Source: Verrucomicrobiota bacterium (lineage in GTDB: Bacteria; Verrucomicrobiota; Verrucomicrobiia; Limisphaerales; J093). Taken from it: 64,000 bases of DNA. The translations under genes and the position numbers were made by a program. The notes beneath the pieces are model-generated. The model was given only the letters and a program-made list of their open reading frames with translations, was not told the DNA's origin and did no database searches. The DNA is taken from assembly GCA_022710935.1 (NCBI GenBank), contig JAKLFY010000004.1:62001-126000 (forward strand). Reading direction: 5' to 3'. This document shows positions 27,214 to 35,966 of this stretch, one piece after another. Each line of letters begins with the position of its first letter. Position 1 is the first letter of the stretch.

Positions 27214-30200
27214 AGGGGGCTTGACTGCAACAGGGCGAACGGTTCGAAGAGACCGTAACCGACTGTTTGATAGTAGCCGCCTCGAGGCGGGCCCTGCTCG
27301 GGGGCCGCGTGGAACATCGCCGGCCAGGCGCTGCCCAGTGGCGGGTTGTTGTGATGCGGGCCGAGCGTGTTCTTAAGAGTGCCGAAAACCGTCACCTCGA
27401 CTCGATTCACGCCCGTGATCAGCTCCGCGGTCACGTCCAGTTCCCACGGCGGGGCGCTGATGTAGCCGGCCAAATCCCCGTTCACCCGCACGCGCGCAAC
27501 GCTCCCGTTCCATCGCCCGAGCCGGATGAACGATCGCGGGGCCTTCGAGTCGACGCAGAATTCCTGGCGATACGCGACCCCGGCGCTGTAGAAGGGATGG
27601 CCTTGGTCGTTCCAGCCGGCCCCGTCCTTCAAATGCAGAGGTTGCTCGGGAACCACGCTGAATCCGCAAGCGGCTGGCTCGAGCGCGAACGCGCCGCGAA
27701 GATACGCCGGCTCGATCTCATGATTCATGGTGAAAGGCGATGCCTCGAGCGTCACCACGTTCTCGCCGACCCGGGCGACGGCATCGATTTCGATCCGGCC
27801 AAAAGCCCGGTCGAGCCACCACGCCCCTGCCCTGGCCTTCACGGGATGCCCGTTGCACGTGATCTGATAAAGATCGGGCCGCTCGATCACGATGGTCAGA
27901 TCTGACGGCACCGCGCCCCCGATCACAAACCGGTAGCTCGCCCTGAAACCGCTGTCGGACGGGAATGTCCTGGCAATCAGTTCGTCCTTGAACTGCACGG
28001 CGCTGTCCCACGGGTTACGGTCCATTCCGTGCTTCTGCCAGGCGAACCGGTTCGCTTGATAGAAATAGACATTGGTCCGCGACTCGCCCCCGGCGGTCAC
28101 GTCCACGTAATCCAGGGTCAGCACGTTGGGTTCGAGCCGGGCGACCTCGATCGGCCCGGCGGCAGGCACGGGCAGAGGAGCGCCCCAGACTTTGGTCTCC
28201 GGAGAGCGGCTGGCGCGGGAGAGGAAAAGGAGCAGGCTGCCGGCGGGCGGGAGGTCAAATCGGGCCGTGACGCCGCTGCCCTTGACGAAGGCGTAGGGCT
28301 CGACCGCCCCGGTATCGAGGTTCCACCGTTCGATGCCTTGCCGGTCGCTGATCAGAGTGCCGCGCGCGGGGTGCTCGAGACTTGTGTTGACGAGGAACAC
28401 CAACTCGCCGTCGTCGAGCTGCCGGCGATGATGGAACAGGATGCCCCGATCGCCGTCGTCGCGGTGCAGAGCGAAGCCATCGGACGGGAGGCAGTGTGCG
28501 AGTTCGGCCGCGATCCGGGCCGGGTAGCGATCGAGGGCGGCGCGGTCCATGCCGCGCTCTGGGACGGAAGAGGTCCGTTCCTGGCCGTCGATGCGGGGCG
28601 ATTCGGCCCGGCCGTAGGCGCGGACGCATGTCACCTGATCGAAGAGCCTGGCCGTGGCCGCGTTGAGATTCTCGAGGGCGGGCGGGAGGACCACGGTGTG
28701 GTAGGTGCGTTGGCCGACGCGCAGTTCCTTGTGGAGGACGCGGTGGGCGGGCGCGGCGACGGCGACCGTCTCGCCGACGGGTTGCCCATGCCGGGCCAGG
28801 ACATCCTCGCAGCCGAGATCGTATTCGATCTGAGCGGCTTCGAGCGCCATCAGCAGGTTCGAGAACGAATCGCCGATCTCCTTGAGTCTCGCTTCGTTTC
28901 CCTGGTACATCCAGGCGGTGGTCGTCGGCTCGATCACAAGCAGGCGATTGTACTGATCGCCCTGGGACAGCGCGGCGCTGAGGCGGGCGAAATAGGCGGC
29001 GGAGAGGTGATAGGCTTCCCACCACGGCTCGTGGTAGGAGAACGATTGCGGGTGATCGCGTTTGCGGGCGCCGCGCAGGGTAATGTAGCTGAGGTGTTGG
29101 TCGAGCGTGTTCAGGCCCAGCACCTGCAGCCAGTCGCCGATCCGTTTCATGTCGACGAACCGGAGATCCCACCCGCCCGCGCCATAGAGCTCGACCAGCG
29201 TGCGCTTGCGGCCCAGTTGGTTGGCGATGCTCGACACTTCGCGGCAATACCGCACGTTGCCGAACTGGGCGTGCGTGTGCTCGGCATACTGGTTCATGAG
29301 CGTGTCAACACCCGGGCGATGCTGCCACGCCGCCATCGCCATGTTGTCGGGCACGCCGATGCACCGCGGCCATTCGTGATCCCAGTAATGCCCCGTGAAT
29401 TCGAGTCCGTTCGTCCCGCACCAGTCGTACATCGGCTTTGCCCAACGCTCGATGAACAGATCGAGCAGGGTCTGGAAGTAATTGTGTCGAACGCGCCTCC
29501 AATCCCCCACTTCGAGGACCAGGCTCGGGAGTTGGTCGACCAGGCAGTAGCCCCAACGCTGTTCGAACTGCTCCGGCAGGTCGCGCGCCCACGGCAACCC
29601 GCCCGCCGGGCAGATGTTGGGTTCGTCGGTGAACACCCCGGGCACGCGCTTGCCAAAGTGCTCGCCGATATTCGTGCGATAGGCCTCGAGGGTGACCTCG
29701 ATGAACGTCTCGGTCACCCCCGGCGTGAGCAGGTTGACATACCACCTGTTCCCGTGCCACGGCGAGTTGCCCGCTTCCTGAACCGATGCGACGAAATACC
29801 GGCCTTCGGGCAGGGATCTTCCCTCCTTGAGCGAGGCGGTGATGTCTTCGGTCCTGGTGTAGGCGTCGTCTTGGACTTGCAACACCTTGAGAATCTGTTC
29901 GTGCCACGCCGGGGCCGCCTTGGTTTCGACCAGCTTCAAACCCAGTCCGCGCGCCGAGGGCATCAGCTCGGGCACCCAACCGCCGGCGAAGCCCGACGGA
30001 TACGAGTTCTCGTCGTAGATCCAGACGTTCATGTCGAGACGCTCCGCCTCATCGAGGGCGATCTTCCACAAGCGGAACCATTCCTCCGACAGATAGGGCG
30101 TCATCAGACCCGGACGCGGGTGAACGAAGACCTGGTTGACCCTTTGCCCGGCCAGGTCGCGCAGCGTCCCCCGGACCTGGGCTTCGGTGAGCCTGTCGTT

Positions 30201-30347
30201 CCAGACCCAGAGGGGCGCCGTGGCGTACTCGCGCGGCGGTTCGGCGAAGAGGCGCTTGACAGCCGAGGACTCCGACGCGGCGATCAGCGTCGGGTCAAAC
30301 GCCGGGGACAAGAGTGCAAGCGCGACAAGGATGGAATTGCACTTCAT
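27210..30347 (-). CDS. Secreted GH106-like glycoside hydrolase
   Basis: This 1045-residue protein has a signal peptide (CNSILVALALLSPAFDPTLI). Its start, YATAPLWVWNDRLTEAQVRG, and NQVFVHPRPGLMTPYLSEEW are typical of the large hydrolases related to alpha-L-rhamnosidase family GH106. A TIM-barrel-like central region (NVWIYDENSYPSGFAGGW; GVFTDEPNICPAGGLPWARD) and C-terminal beta-domains (LGRWNGSVARVRVNGDLAGY) follow. I chose the start at 30347 from the signal peptide. It follows the Gfo/Idh gene on the same strand with a 106-bp gap. The true substrate is not known, and rhamnose is only the family's best-studied one. The stop TAG comes from a repeat. Confidence 0.78.
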   Translation of the reverse strand: MKCNSILVALALLSPAFDPTLIAASESSAVKRLFAEPPREYATAPLWVWNDRLTEAQVRGTLRDLAGQRVNQVFVHPRPGLMTPYLSEEWFRLWKIALDEAERLDMNVWIYDENSYPSGFAGGWVPELMPSARGLGLKLVETKAAPAWHEQILKVLQVQDDAYTRTEDITASLKEGRSLPEGRYFVASVQEAGNSPWHGNRWYVNLLTPGVTETFIEVTLEAYRTNIGEHFGKRVPGVFTDEPNICPAGGLPWARDLPEQFEQRWGYCLVDQLPSLVLEVGDWRRVRHNYFQTLLDLFIERWAKPMYDWCGTNGLEFTGHYWDHEWPRCIGVPDNMAMAAWQHRPGVDTLMNQYAEHTHAQFGNVRYCREVSSIANQLGRKRTLVELYGAGGWDLRFVDMKRIGDWLQVLGLNTLDQHLSYITLRGARKRDHPQSFSYHEPWWEAYHLSAAYFARLSAALSQGDQYNRLLVIEPTTTAWMYQGNEARLKEIGDSFSNLLMALEAAQIEYDLGCEDVLARHGQPVGETVAVAAPAHRVLHKELRVGQRTYHTVVLPPALENLNAATARLFDQVTCVRAYGRAESPRIDGQERTSSVPERGMDRAALDRYPARIAAELAHCLPSDGFALHRDDGDRGILFHHRRQLDDGELVFLVNTSLEHPARGTLISDRQGIERWNLDTGAVEPYAFVKGSGVTARFDLPPAGSLLLFLSRASRSPETKVWGAPLPVPAAGPIEVARLEPNVLTLDYVDVTAGGESRTNVYFYQANRFAWQKHGMDRNPWDSAVQFKDELIARTFPSDSGFRASYRFVIGGAVPSDLTIVIERPDLYQITCNGHPVKARAGAWWLDRAFGRIEIDAVARVGENVVTLEASPFTMNHEIEPAYLRGAFALEPAACGFSVVPEQPLHLKDGAGWNDQGHPFYSAGVAYRQEFCVDSKAPRSFIRLGRWNGSVARVRVNGDLAGYISAPPWELDVTAELITGVNRVEVTVFGTLKNTLGPHHNNPPLGSAWPAMFHAAPEQGPPRGGYYQTVGYGLFEPFALLQSSPL

Positions 30348-30383
30348 GCGAATGACAGCGCTTCCCACGCCCACGTTCGTCCC

Positions 30384-30401
30384 GCCGACTTTCGAGTCGG
30401 C
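30384..30401. repeat. Short perfect hairpin between Gfo/Idh and hydrolase genes
   Basis: GCCGACT-TTCG-AGTCGGC is a 7-bp stem with a TTCG tetraloop. It resembles one half of the double-hairpin element at 19500-19574 and may be a half-unit of that family, or an mRNA processing or stabilising structure in this transcript. Confidence 0.55.
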
Positions 30402-30453
30402 GCGCGTCTCCAACTCGGTAGACCGATGGGTGCCACCGAAATCCCGGCGCGCC

Positions 30454-31602
30454 CTACTTGGTCTTCTTGACCTTCTCCCACTTCGCGGTTTTGGCGGATT
30501 GCAGGACGGCGTCGCAGACGTACTGGGTTTCGAGCGCCTCGGCGAAGGTGGGACTGGCTGGCTTGCCCTTGGCCAGGCCGGTCAGGAAATCCGCGAGCTG
30601 ATGCACAAACGAATGCTCGAACCCGATGTTCAGCCCCGGCACCCACCACTTGTCCATGTACGGATGATCGCCGCCGTGGTCTGTCACGTGGATCGAGCGC
30701 CAGCCTCGGACTTTGCCTTCATCGCGGTGATCGAAGTAGGCCAGGCGGTGGAGATCGTGCAGATCCCAGGCAATGCTCGCCTTCTCGCCATTGATCTCGA
30801 AGGTGTAAAGCGCCTTGTGGCCGCGGGCGTAGCGCGTCGACTCGAACGTCGCCAGCGAGCCGTTGGCAAACCGGCAAAGGAACGCGCAGGCATCGTCGAT
30901 GCCCACCTTTTGCATCTTGCCCGTGAGCTGGTGCTTGCGCTCCTTCACGAAGGTCTCGGTCATCGCCGTCACCGATTCGATCCGCCCGTTGAGCCAAAGG
31001 GCGGTGTCGATGCAGTGGGCCAGCAGGTCGCCGGTGACGCCGCTGCCAGCCGCCTTCACATCCAGCCGCCACAGCGAATCGCCTCCCTGCGGAACGTCCT
31101 TCGAGATGGTCCAGTCCTGCAAAAACTTCGCGCGGTAATGGAAGATCTTCCCAAGGCGCCCCTCGTCGATCAGCTTCTTGGCCAGCGAAACCGCCGGGAT
31201 GCGGCGGTAGTTGAAGGAGACGAAGTTGGGCACGCCGGCCTTCTCGACGGCCTTGACCATGCCTTCGGCCTCCTTGCCGTTGCGGGCGAGCGGCTTCTCG
31301 CACAGGATCATCTTGCCCGCCTTGGCGGCGGCGATCGCCACCTCCGCGTGCATGTTGTTCGGCAGGCAGAGATCGATCAGGTCAATGTCGTCGCGCGCCA
31401 GGAGCTTGCGGTAATCCGTCTCGACGGACTCAAACCCCCACTGGGCGGCGTGGGCCTTGGCCCTCTCCTCGTTCGAGTCGCAGATCGCCTTCAGGACAGG
31501 CCTGTATTCGAGGTCGAAGAAATTCCAGACTTTGCGGTGCGCGTTCGAGTGTGCCCGGCCCATGAAGCCGCAGCCGATCAAGCCGATATTGAGTGTTTTC
31601 AT
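30454..31602 (-). CDS. Gfo/Idh/MocA-family oxidoreductase
   Basis: The NAD(P)-binding Rossmann N-terminus ([20 protein letters not shown]) is followed by the family's EKP motif ([20 protein letters not shown]) with the key Lys, then the substrate domain ([20 protein letters not shown]). At 382 residues it is of usual length. It has no signal peptide and is cytoplasmic. Members oxidise or reduce sugars and inositols. Placement upstream of a glycan hydrolase suggests sugar catabolism, but this is inference. The C-terminus is Lys-rich ([11 protein letters not shown]). Confidence 0.9.
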   Translation of the reverse strand: MKTLNIGLIGCGFMGRAHSNAHRKVWNFFDLEYRPVLKAICDSNEERAKAHAAQWGFESVETDYRKLLARDDIDLIDLCLPNNMHAEVAIAAAKAGKMILCEKPLARNGKEAEGMVKAVEKAGVPNFVSFNYRRIPAVSLAKKLIDEGRLGKIFHYRAKFLQDWTISKDVPQGGDSLWRLDVKAAGSGVTGDLLAHCIDTALWLNGRIESVTAMTETFVKERKHQLTGKMQKVGIDDACAFLCRFANGSLATFESTRYARGHKALYTFEINGEKASIAWDLHDLHRLAYFDHRDEGKVRGWRSIHVTDHGGDHPYMDKWWVPGLNIGFEHSFVHQLADFLTGLAKGKPASPTFAEALETQYVCDAVLQSAKTAKWEKVKKTK

Positions 31603-31663
31603 ACGTGATATGCTTCCCCCGGTTTGCAGGAACAGCCGCCCGACTGCAAGGATGAAATGCGCC

Positions 31664-31736
31664 GAACCCGCGTATTCGACACCCCGTCCGTGCGCATGGC
31701 GGTCAGACTTCGCAAGAGGACTGCGATGCGGGCTAG
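31664..31736. repeat. CTAGCCCGCAT-family repeat, copy at 31.7 kb
   Basis: A 73-bp unit with ends GAACCCGCGT and ATGCGGGCTAG; the interior CGCATGGCGGTCAGACTTCG matches the copy at 44036-44109 and, inverted, those at 25761 and 58956. The marC TAG stop (31733-31735) lies within the right end. It occupies most of the gap upstream of the Gfo/Idh gene. Confidence 0.85.
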
Positions 31737-32362
31737 AGCAGCTTGCCCTTCATGGCCTCGAGGGCGTTGAAGACGAACTGGAAGGCGATGGCCACCAGCA
31801 ATAGACCCATGATCCGCGTAATCAGGCGCAGGACGATCGGGCTGAGCCATTTGGCGCCGTGGGCCGAGAGGCGGAGCGTGACATAGCTCACGCCAGCCAC
31901 GGCCAGGATGCAGAAAAAGAGCGCGATCTGCTTCCCAATGCTGCTCCCGGCCTGGTTGTGCAGCAGGATCGCAGTCGTAATCGCCCCGGGGCCGGCCAGC
32001 ATCGGCACGGCCAGCGGCGCAATCGCAATGTCCTGCTTCTCGGTGCCGGCGTCCGTTTCTTCCGAGGTTTCATGCACGCGCGACCGCTGGGCCTTGAGCA
32101 TGTCGAGGGCGACGAGCAAGAGCACGATCGACCCCGCCATCTGGAAGGCAGGCATCGTGATGCCCAGGAAACGGAAGATGTAGTTCCCGACCCAGGCGAA
32201 CACGATCAGCATGCCCGCCGACACGGCACAGGCCAAGCCCGCCATCTTGATCCGCTGCTTGGGCGTGTCGGTGGGCGTCATCGCCAGAAACGCCGGCACC
32301 GCCGCGATCGGATCGACGATCACAAACAGGGAACTGAAGGCCAACAGGACAAACTCAATCAT
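31733..32362 (-). CDS. MarC-family integral membrane protein
   Basis: This 209-residue protein is strongly hydrophobic, with about six transmembrane segments. It begins [20 protein letters not shown], a typical MarC/UPF0056 start, and has the second conserved block [16 protein letters not shown]. The transport or signalling role of the family is not established. The ATG at 32362 overlaps the end of the upstream gene (stop TGA at 32355-32357) by 8 bp, so the two are coupled. Its last codon runs into a repeat that supplies the TAG stop. Confidence 0.88.
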   Translation of the reverse strand: MIEFVLLAFSSLFVIVDPIAAVPAFLAMTPTDTPKQRIKMAGLACAVSAGMLIVFAWVGNYIFRFLGITMPAFQMAGSIVLLLVALDMLKAQRSRVHETSEETDAGTEKQDIAIAPLAVPMLAGPGAITTAILLHNQAGSSIGKQIALFFCILAVAGVSYVTLRLSAHGAKWLSPIVLRLITRIMGLLLVAIAFQFVFNALEAMKGKLL

Positions 32363-33959
32363 CGCCCACACGACACGGGGCCAGGATCGCCTCCTGCATC
32401 CCGTGTATGATTTTCTTATCCGCCGGGCAGAGGGTGGCCAGCACGCCCCCCAACCGGGCCCGCGCGGCCTCACCCTCGCCCGCAACGAAATAATAGGGAC
32501 ACAGCCGCGCGCGTCCAGCCATAGGAACCGTCTGGCCGCGCTCGAAATCGAACCATGCCGCGGCCACCGTTCTCGGCTTGTGATAGCGCTGCAGCACATA
32601 GGGAGAACGCGCGAAGCTCCGCAGCGCATTGTCGACCGCGGCGCTCCAATCGCCGGCCGACAAATCGCTGCCCAGGGCCACACTGCGGGCTCCCCAGGCC
32701 TGGTCGGAGTAGCCGGACACCTTGAGGACGAGATCGCGTTCGCGCTGCGACAGGCCCTTGAGCTGCTGCCAGTCGGTCAAATCGAGGCCGGGCAATGCGG
32801 CATGCGGCGGCAACGGCGCGGGATCCATCACCCATGTCACGGGCACGCAGGCCAGCAGGCGCTCCAGGAAACCCTCCCCCAACTCCTGGCGCCAGAATCC
32901 CCGCAGGTTCCTGTTCCACAACAACGCGAAGAGCATCTTCTCCTCGAAAATCGGCTTGGGCGGCGGTGTGAGCCGGATGCGCCTCGCCAACGCCAACTCG
33001 AACAGGCCGCGGGCGGCCCGGACATTCTCGAGGTCGAACAACTCGAAGAACCGATACACCGCATCCCCCGGCTGGACCCCGTCGAACTCCGCATCCCGCA
33101 CCCGATACTCGACCTCTTGCTCTCCGCTCTCTCTACTCTGTACCCCGCCCTCCGCGCCTTCCAGCTCCCCCGCCAGCCACTCCATCTCCGGTCGATAGGT
33201 CGCCGCCTCCTGAGAGACGACAATATGGACGCGCGGGGCGTCGCCGAAAATCGAGGCGAATCCATCGATCATGCCGCGCGGGCCGCCAAGAATGCCGGCG
33301 CTTGGCGCGTGCTCGCTCGAAATGCGCCCCCCACGGCCGAGGCCCCCAGTCGGGGCGCCTCCGGACGCACCAGGATCCGGCTGGCCGCAGCCGCTGGCGC
33401 CCGCGCTCTCAAGCGCCGCATAGGTCCGGTTCAGCCACGCCGTCAGCCCGATGCCGCCCGGGACGGAATCCAATTCGGTGATGACGAATCCGTCGTCTGT
33501 GAGCAGGAGATCCGGCCGGATCACGCGGGGCAGATCGTTCTTGAACGACGGATGCCGTTGCCAGGCGATCATCTCGGATGGTTTGCCGCGATCGAGCCAT
33601 TCGGCCACCCACGCGGGCTGCTTGCCGGCCACGCTCTGTCGATAGAGCAGGTTCACCGCCCGATTGAACTGGAGCAGGACGCGGCCCAGACGCTCGAGAT
33701 CGGACGCCAGCGCGCGATCGAGAGGAAACGACGCGGGCGCAATCCGCCATCGCATCCCGGCGAACAAGCCGCCCGACGGCAGCGCGGCGCGGACAGCGCG
33801 GGCTGTGCGCTGGGCGGACAGGGCCGGCATGGCCTCGCCCCCGGTCGTGACCTCATTCCGTTGAGGACCGGGATCCGGGAACTCGGATGGAACCGCCTGG
33901 ACCTCGACCGGGTTCTTGCTGCGGATTTCTCCCATAACGATTCGAGTCTTGAGGTTCAT
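32355..33959 (-). CDS. Uncharacterised protein, possible ATP-grasp-like fold
   Basis: I do not recognise this 534-residue protein with certainty. Features suggest an ATP-grasp-type ligase: RPDLLLTDDGFVITELDSVP followed by GGIGLTAWLNRTY, and near the C-terminus DLVLKVSGYSDQAWGARSVA, SPYVLQRYHKPRTVAAAWFD and ARLCPYYFVAG. These recall glutathionylspermidine-synthase-like and other ATP-grasp enzymes, but no substrate can be named. A Gly/Ser-rich low-complexity stretch lies in the middle (GASGGAPTGGLGRGGRISSE). I chose the ATG at 33959. It overlaps marC by 8 bp, so the two proteins may work together. Confidence 0.6.
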   Translation of the reverse strand: MNLKTRIVMGEIRSKNPVEVQAVPSEFPDPGPQRNEVTTGGEAMPALSAQRTARAVRAALPSGGLFAGMRWRIAPASFPLDRALASDLERLGRVLLQFNRAVNLLYRQSVAGKQPAWVAEWLDRGKPSEMIAWQRHPSFKNDLPRVIRPDLLLTDDGFVITELDSVPGGIGLTAWLNRTYAALESAGASGCGQPDPGASGGAPTGGLGRGGRISSEHAPSAGILGGPRGMIDGFASIFGDAPRVHIVVSQEAATYRPEMEWLAGELEGAEGGVQSRESGEQEVEYRVRDAEFDGVQPGDAVYRFFELFDLENVRAARGLFELALARRIRLTPPPKPIFEEKMLFALLWNRNLRGFWRQELGEGFLERLLACVPVTWVMDPAPLPPHAALPGLDLTDWQQLKGLSQRERDLVLKVSGYSDQAWGARSVALGSDLSAGDWSAAVDNALRSFARSPYVLQRYHKPRTVAAAWFDFERGQTVPMAGRARLCPYYFVAGEGEAARARLGGVLATLCPADKKIIHGMQEAILAPCRVGDD

Positions 33960-34080
33960 ACCCGCAGCCTTCGGGGACGGCAAAGGAAAAAGTAACTTGG
34001 AGGGTCGTTTCAGAGAGGAGAGCAGGTTGATGGGCTGAGTGGGCGCGTTTTCTTTGGGTTCGCGCGCGGAGCCGTCGGGC

Positions 34081-34491
34081 TCAGGGGCCGGCAGCGGGGG
34101 CGTGCGGCATGAAGGGCTTGCCGATGGCCAGCCGGTCCTTCAACCTGGCCACCTCCGCTTCGAGGTGCAGGCAATGGTCCGCCAGCGCCTCCGGTTGCGT
34201 GCGCGCCTGATGCAGGAGTTCTTGGCAGCGGGTCATGGGGCGAGCAAGTGGCGCCGCCAATCGGCCCCGCAGGGGGTAGAGCCAGACCGCCTTGGGCGGG
34301 GCCTGCGGGATCGGGGACTTGTTCTGGCGCGTGCGGCCGGTGGTGTTCCCGACGTAGGACCAGTTGGCCGCCCGGTAACAGACGCCCTGGAAACGGCTGG
34401 TATCGACAAAAGTCTCCAGGAGCACGACAGGATGCCCGGCCAGCCTGAAGTCAGTTGCGCCCGCCACCACGTTCCTCAACGGTCGCGCCAT
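34081..34491 (-). pseudogene. C-terminal fragment of a DUF4338 (DruA-type) transposase-associated protein
   Basis: The 136-residue fragment has the C-terminal DUF4338 core: HPVVLLETFVDTSRFQGVCY, RAANWSYVGNTTGRTRQNK and PKAVWLYPLRG. Intact DUF4338 proteins are about 300-400 residues, so the N-terminal two thirds are missing. The frame stays open upstream into the repeat at 34458-34554 (LLTYGIWLEQLRGMARPLRN) but without a good start. It is probably debris of a mobile element rather than a functional protein. Confidence 0.7.
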
Positions 34492-34554
34492 GCCCCGGAG
34501 CTGCTCCAGCCAGATCCCATATGTCAGTAATACCGATCTGACCCTATTGCCTTT
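34458..34554. repeat. Left outward-facing copy of a long inverted repeat around the toxin-antitoxin pair
   Basis: 34458-34554 is the reverse complement of 35500-35597. The innermost 26 bp (34529-34554 against 35500-35525) match at 25 of 26 positions, with the core GATCTGACCCTATTGCCTTT; the outer part is about 80-85 percent identical. Both copies run into transposase-like coding fragments pointing away from the centre. A shorter relative of the core (GATACGGATCTGACCC) lies at 34614-34629. Confidence 0.8.
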
Positions 34555-34689
34555 GGCCGCCTCGTAGATCTGGGTGGGGTGCTGCGGGGCCTTCTCTGAA
34601 ACTACGACATCACACGATACGGATCTGACCCATCCATGTTCACGGACTGAATGCGTCGGGTGAGGCAGAGGGAGGAGAATGCGCAGACA

Positions 34690-34718
34690 TTGACAATCTT
34701 TGTGTAGCGAGGCAAAGT
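34690..34718 (+). promoter_or_regulatory. Candidate promoter of the parD/PIN pair
   Basis: TTGACA at 34690-34695 is a perfect -35 hexamer. With a 17-bp spacer, CAAAGT at 34713-34718 is a weak -10 match. It lies 10 bp upstream of the antitoxin ATG. The -10 is poor, so the call is tentative. Confidence 0.3.
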
Positions 34719-34727
34719 CGATTCATC

Positions 34728-35000
34728 ATGGCAACGACGCCGATGAATGTCTCGTTGACACCGGAGTTGCGCGCGGCGGTCGAACGGCGGGTCCGGTCCG
34801 GCCGCTACGGCAACGCCAGCGACGTCTTGCGGGCGGGCTTGCGCGCCTTGGAGCGTGAGGAGATGGGTGAGGCATGGCGCGACTGGCACGAAGCACGCCG
34901 CCACCTGCCCCAGGAGCCAATCACGCCTGACATCGTGCAAGACATCGAGCGCCAAATCCGCGCCGCGCGCCGGACAGTGAAGCGGAAAGCCAACCCATGA
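34728..35000 (+). CDS. ParD-family ribbon-helix-helix antitoxin
   Basis: The 90-residue protein has the RHH DNA-binding start (MNVSLTPELRAAVERRVRSG) and RYGNASDVLRAGLRALEREE, typical of ParD antitoxins. The C-terminal half (DIVQDIERQIRAARRT) would bind the toxin. It overlaps the PIN toxin gene by ATGA, as expected for a toxin-antitoxin operon, and probably represses its own promoter. ParD classically pairs with a ParE toxin; a PIN-type partner is less usual. Confidence 0.85.
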   Translation: MATTPMNVSLTPELRAAVERRVRSGRYGNASDVLRAGLRALEREEMGEAWRDWHEARRHLPQEPITPDIVQDIERQIRAARRTVKRKANP

Positions 35001-35410
35001 TCCGGGCCGTGTTCGATTGCGGCGTGGTGATCTCCGCACTGGGCTGGACCGGTAATCCCCGTTTTTGCCTCGACCTGGTCTATGCCGGGCAAGTGCTTCT
35101 CTGCGTGACGCCGCCAATCTGGGATGAGTATCGCGAGAAGACCCCGATGATCCTTGAGGCGCACAAGCGTCGCGTGGATCCGGAAACCGAGTTGGCGCGA
35201 CTGCTGAAGGTGGTGCAATTCGTCGCTCCGGCGCCGCTGGGCAAGCGGCGGGGCCGCGATCCTCAAGATGAACCCTACCTGGCTGCCGCGCTGGGCGCCC
35301 AGGCATCGGTCCTCGTGAGCAACGACCGCGATCTCCTGGCGTTGGAAAAGCCCTTCGGGATCTCCGTGGTCACACCCGTCGAGTTCCTCAAACTGGTTCG
35401 GTCGCCGTGA
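34997..35410 (+). CDS. PIN-domain toxin (putative ribonuclease)
   Basis: The 137-residue PIN domain keeps the acidic active-site residues: Asp in AVFDCGVVISAL, Glu/Asp in GRDPQDEPYLAAALGAQ and LVSNDRDLLAL. The usual DTN of the first motif reads DCG here, so the conserved Asn is replaced by Gly. Related PIN toxins cut RNA and are silenced by a cognate antitoxin, here the upstream ParD. The gene overlaps parD by 4 bp. The pair is bracketed by inverted repeats (34458-34554 and 35500-35597). Confidence 0.85.
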   Translation: MIRAVFDCGVVISALGWTGNPRFCLDLVYAGQVLLCVTPPIWDEYREKTPMILEAHKRRVDPETELARLLKVVQFVAPAPLGKRRGRDPQDEPYLAAALGAQASVLVSNDRDLLALEKPFGISVVTPVEFLKLVRSP

Positions 35411-35499
35411 TTCAGTTGAAGGTCGAACGGAACAAACAACTATGCGAGTTAGGCGCCGGCCTCGCCTCGGAGTCGGCCCGCCCGCCACCATGATTTGCG

Positions 35500-35597
35500 A
35501 AAGGCAATAGGGTCAGATCCGTATTGTTGACATATGAGATCCGGTTCGAGAAGCTCCGGGGCATCGCGCAACCGTCGAGGATCCTGGCGGCGGGCGG
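35500..35597. repeat. Right outward-facing copy of a long inverted repeat around the toxin-antitoxin pair
   Basis: This is the reverse complement of 34458-34554 (25 of 26 identical at the inner edge, core AAAGGCAATAGGGTCAGATC). The plus strand reads LLTYEIRFEKLRGIAQPSRI, matching LLTYGIWLEQLRGMARPLRN on the other side. So both sides carry the same element's coding start, facing outward. Confidence 0.8.
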
Positions 35598-35681
35598 ATG
35601 GACTCGGGGGCGAAGCCGGCGCCGGGTGCAATGGGAACAGAGCCATACCTTCTACATTTGTGTAGACCCGCGAGCCATTTC

Positions 35682-35894
35682 TCATCCTCGCTCTCCCCAC
35701 CTTGCCCCGCACAGCTTTCGCCTCATGCCTTCCACGAACCGAACCTTCGCCGCGTCCTTGCCCAGACCGGCCGCGAACCGTCGCACCGCCTGTGCCGCCG
35801 CTTCGTGCTTCAACCCGCCCATTGCCCGCACTACGTCCGCCAGCCGCTGCCGCCGTTCCTCCCGGCTGCGTCGCCCGCAGCTCGCAACGATCAT
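35682..35894 (-). pseudogene. Remnant resembling the C-terminal helical domain of a REP-associated transposase
   Basis: The minus-strand frame encodes LADVVRAMGGLKHEAAAQAV, then RRFAAGLGKDAAKVRF, a pattern like the small HTH domain at the C-terminus of REP-associated tyrosine transposases. No catalytic HUH or Tyr motif is present nearby. The resemblance is from memory of the family and is not strong; it could also be unrelated. Confidence 0.35.
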
Positions 35895-35966
35895 CTCGCT
35901 CCTCAGCCATTTCGGAGCCGATCCCAGCTTGGCTTCGGCACGCCTCGTGCAGTAGGCTCAGCGGCG

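Larger units (their letters stand above)
35411..35966. other. Gene-free 556-bp stretch with mobile-element debris
   Basis: Between the toxin gene and the next real gene there is no intact coding sequence. It contains the right outward-facing repeat (35500-35597) and a short transposase-like remnant (35682-35894). 35441-35455 reads TATGCGAGTTAGGCG, vaguely like the end of the CTAGCCCGCAT-family repeats, but no full unit is present. Confidence 0.7.

Noticed and set aside
34081-34491. Druantia-type defence component
   Set aside because: DUF4338 also occurs in DruA of the Druantia system, but this is only a C-terminal fragment, the required helicase partner is absent, and the surroundings are transposon debris.
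35441-35455. Integron attC-like core (GTTAGGC) after the toxin gene
   Set aside because: GTTAGGC fits the core-site consensus, but no matching RYYYAAC partner or internal L boxes lie upstream within 130 bp, and the neighbours are not a cassette array.
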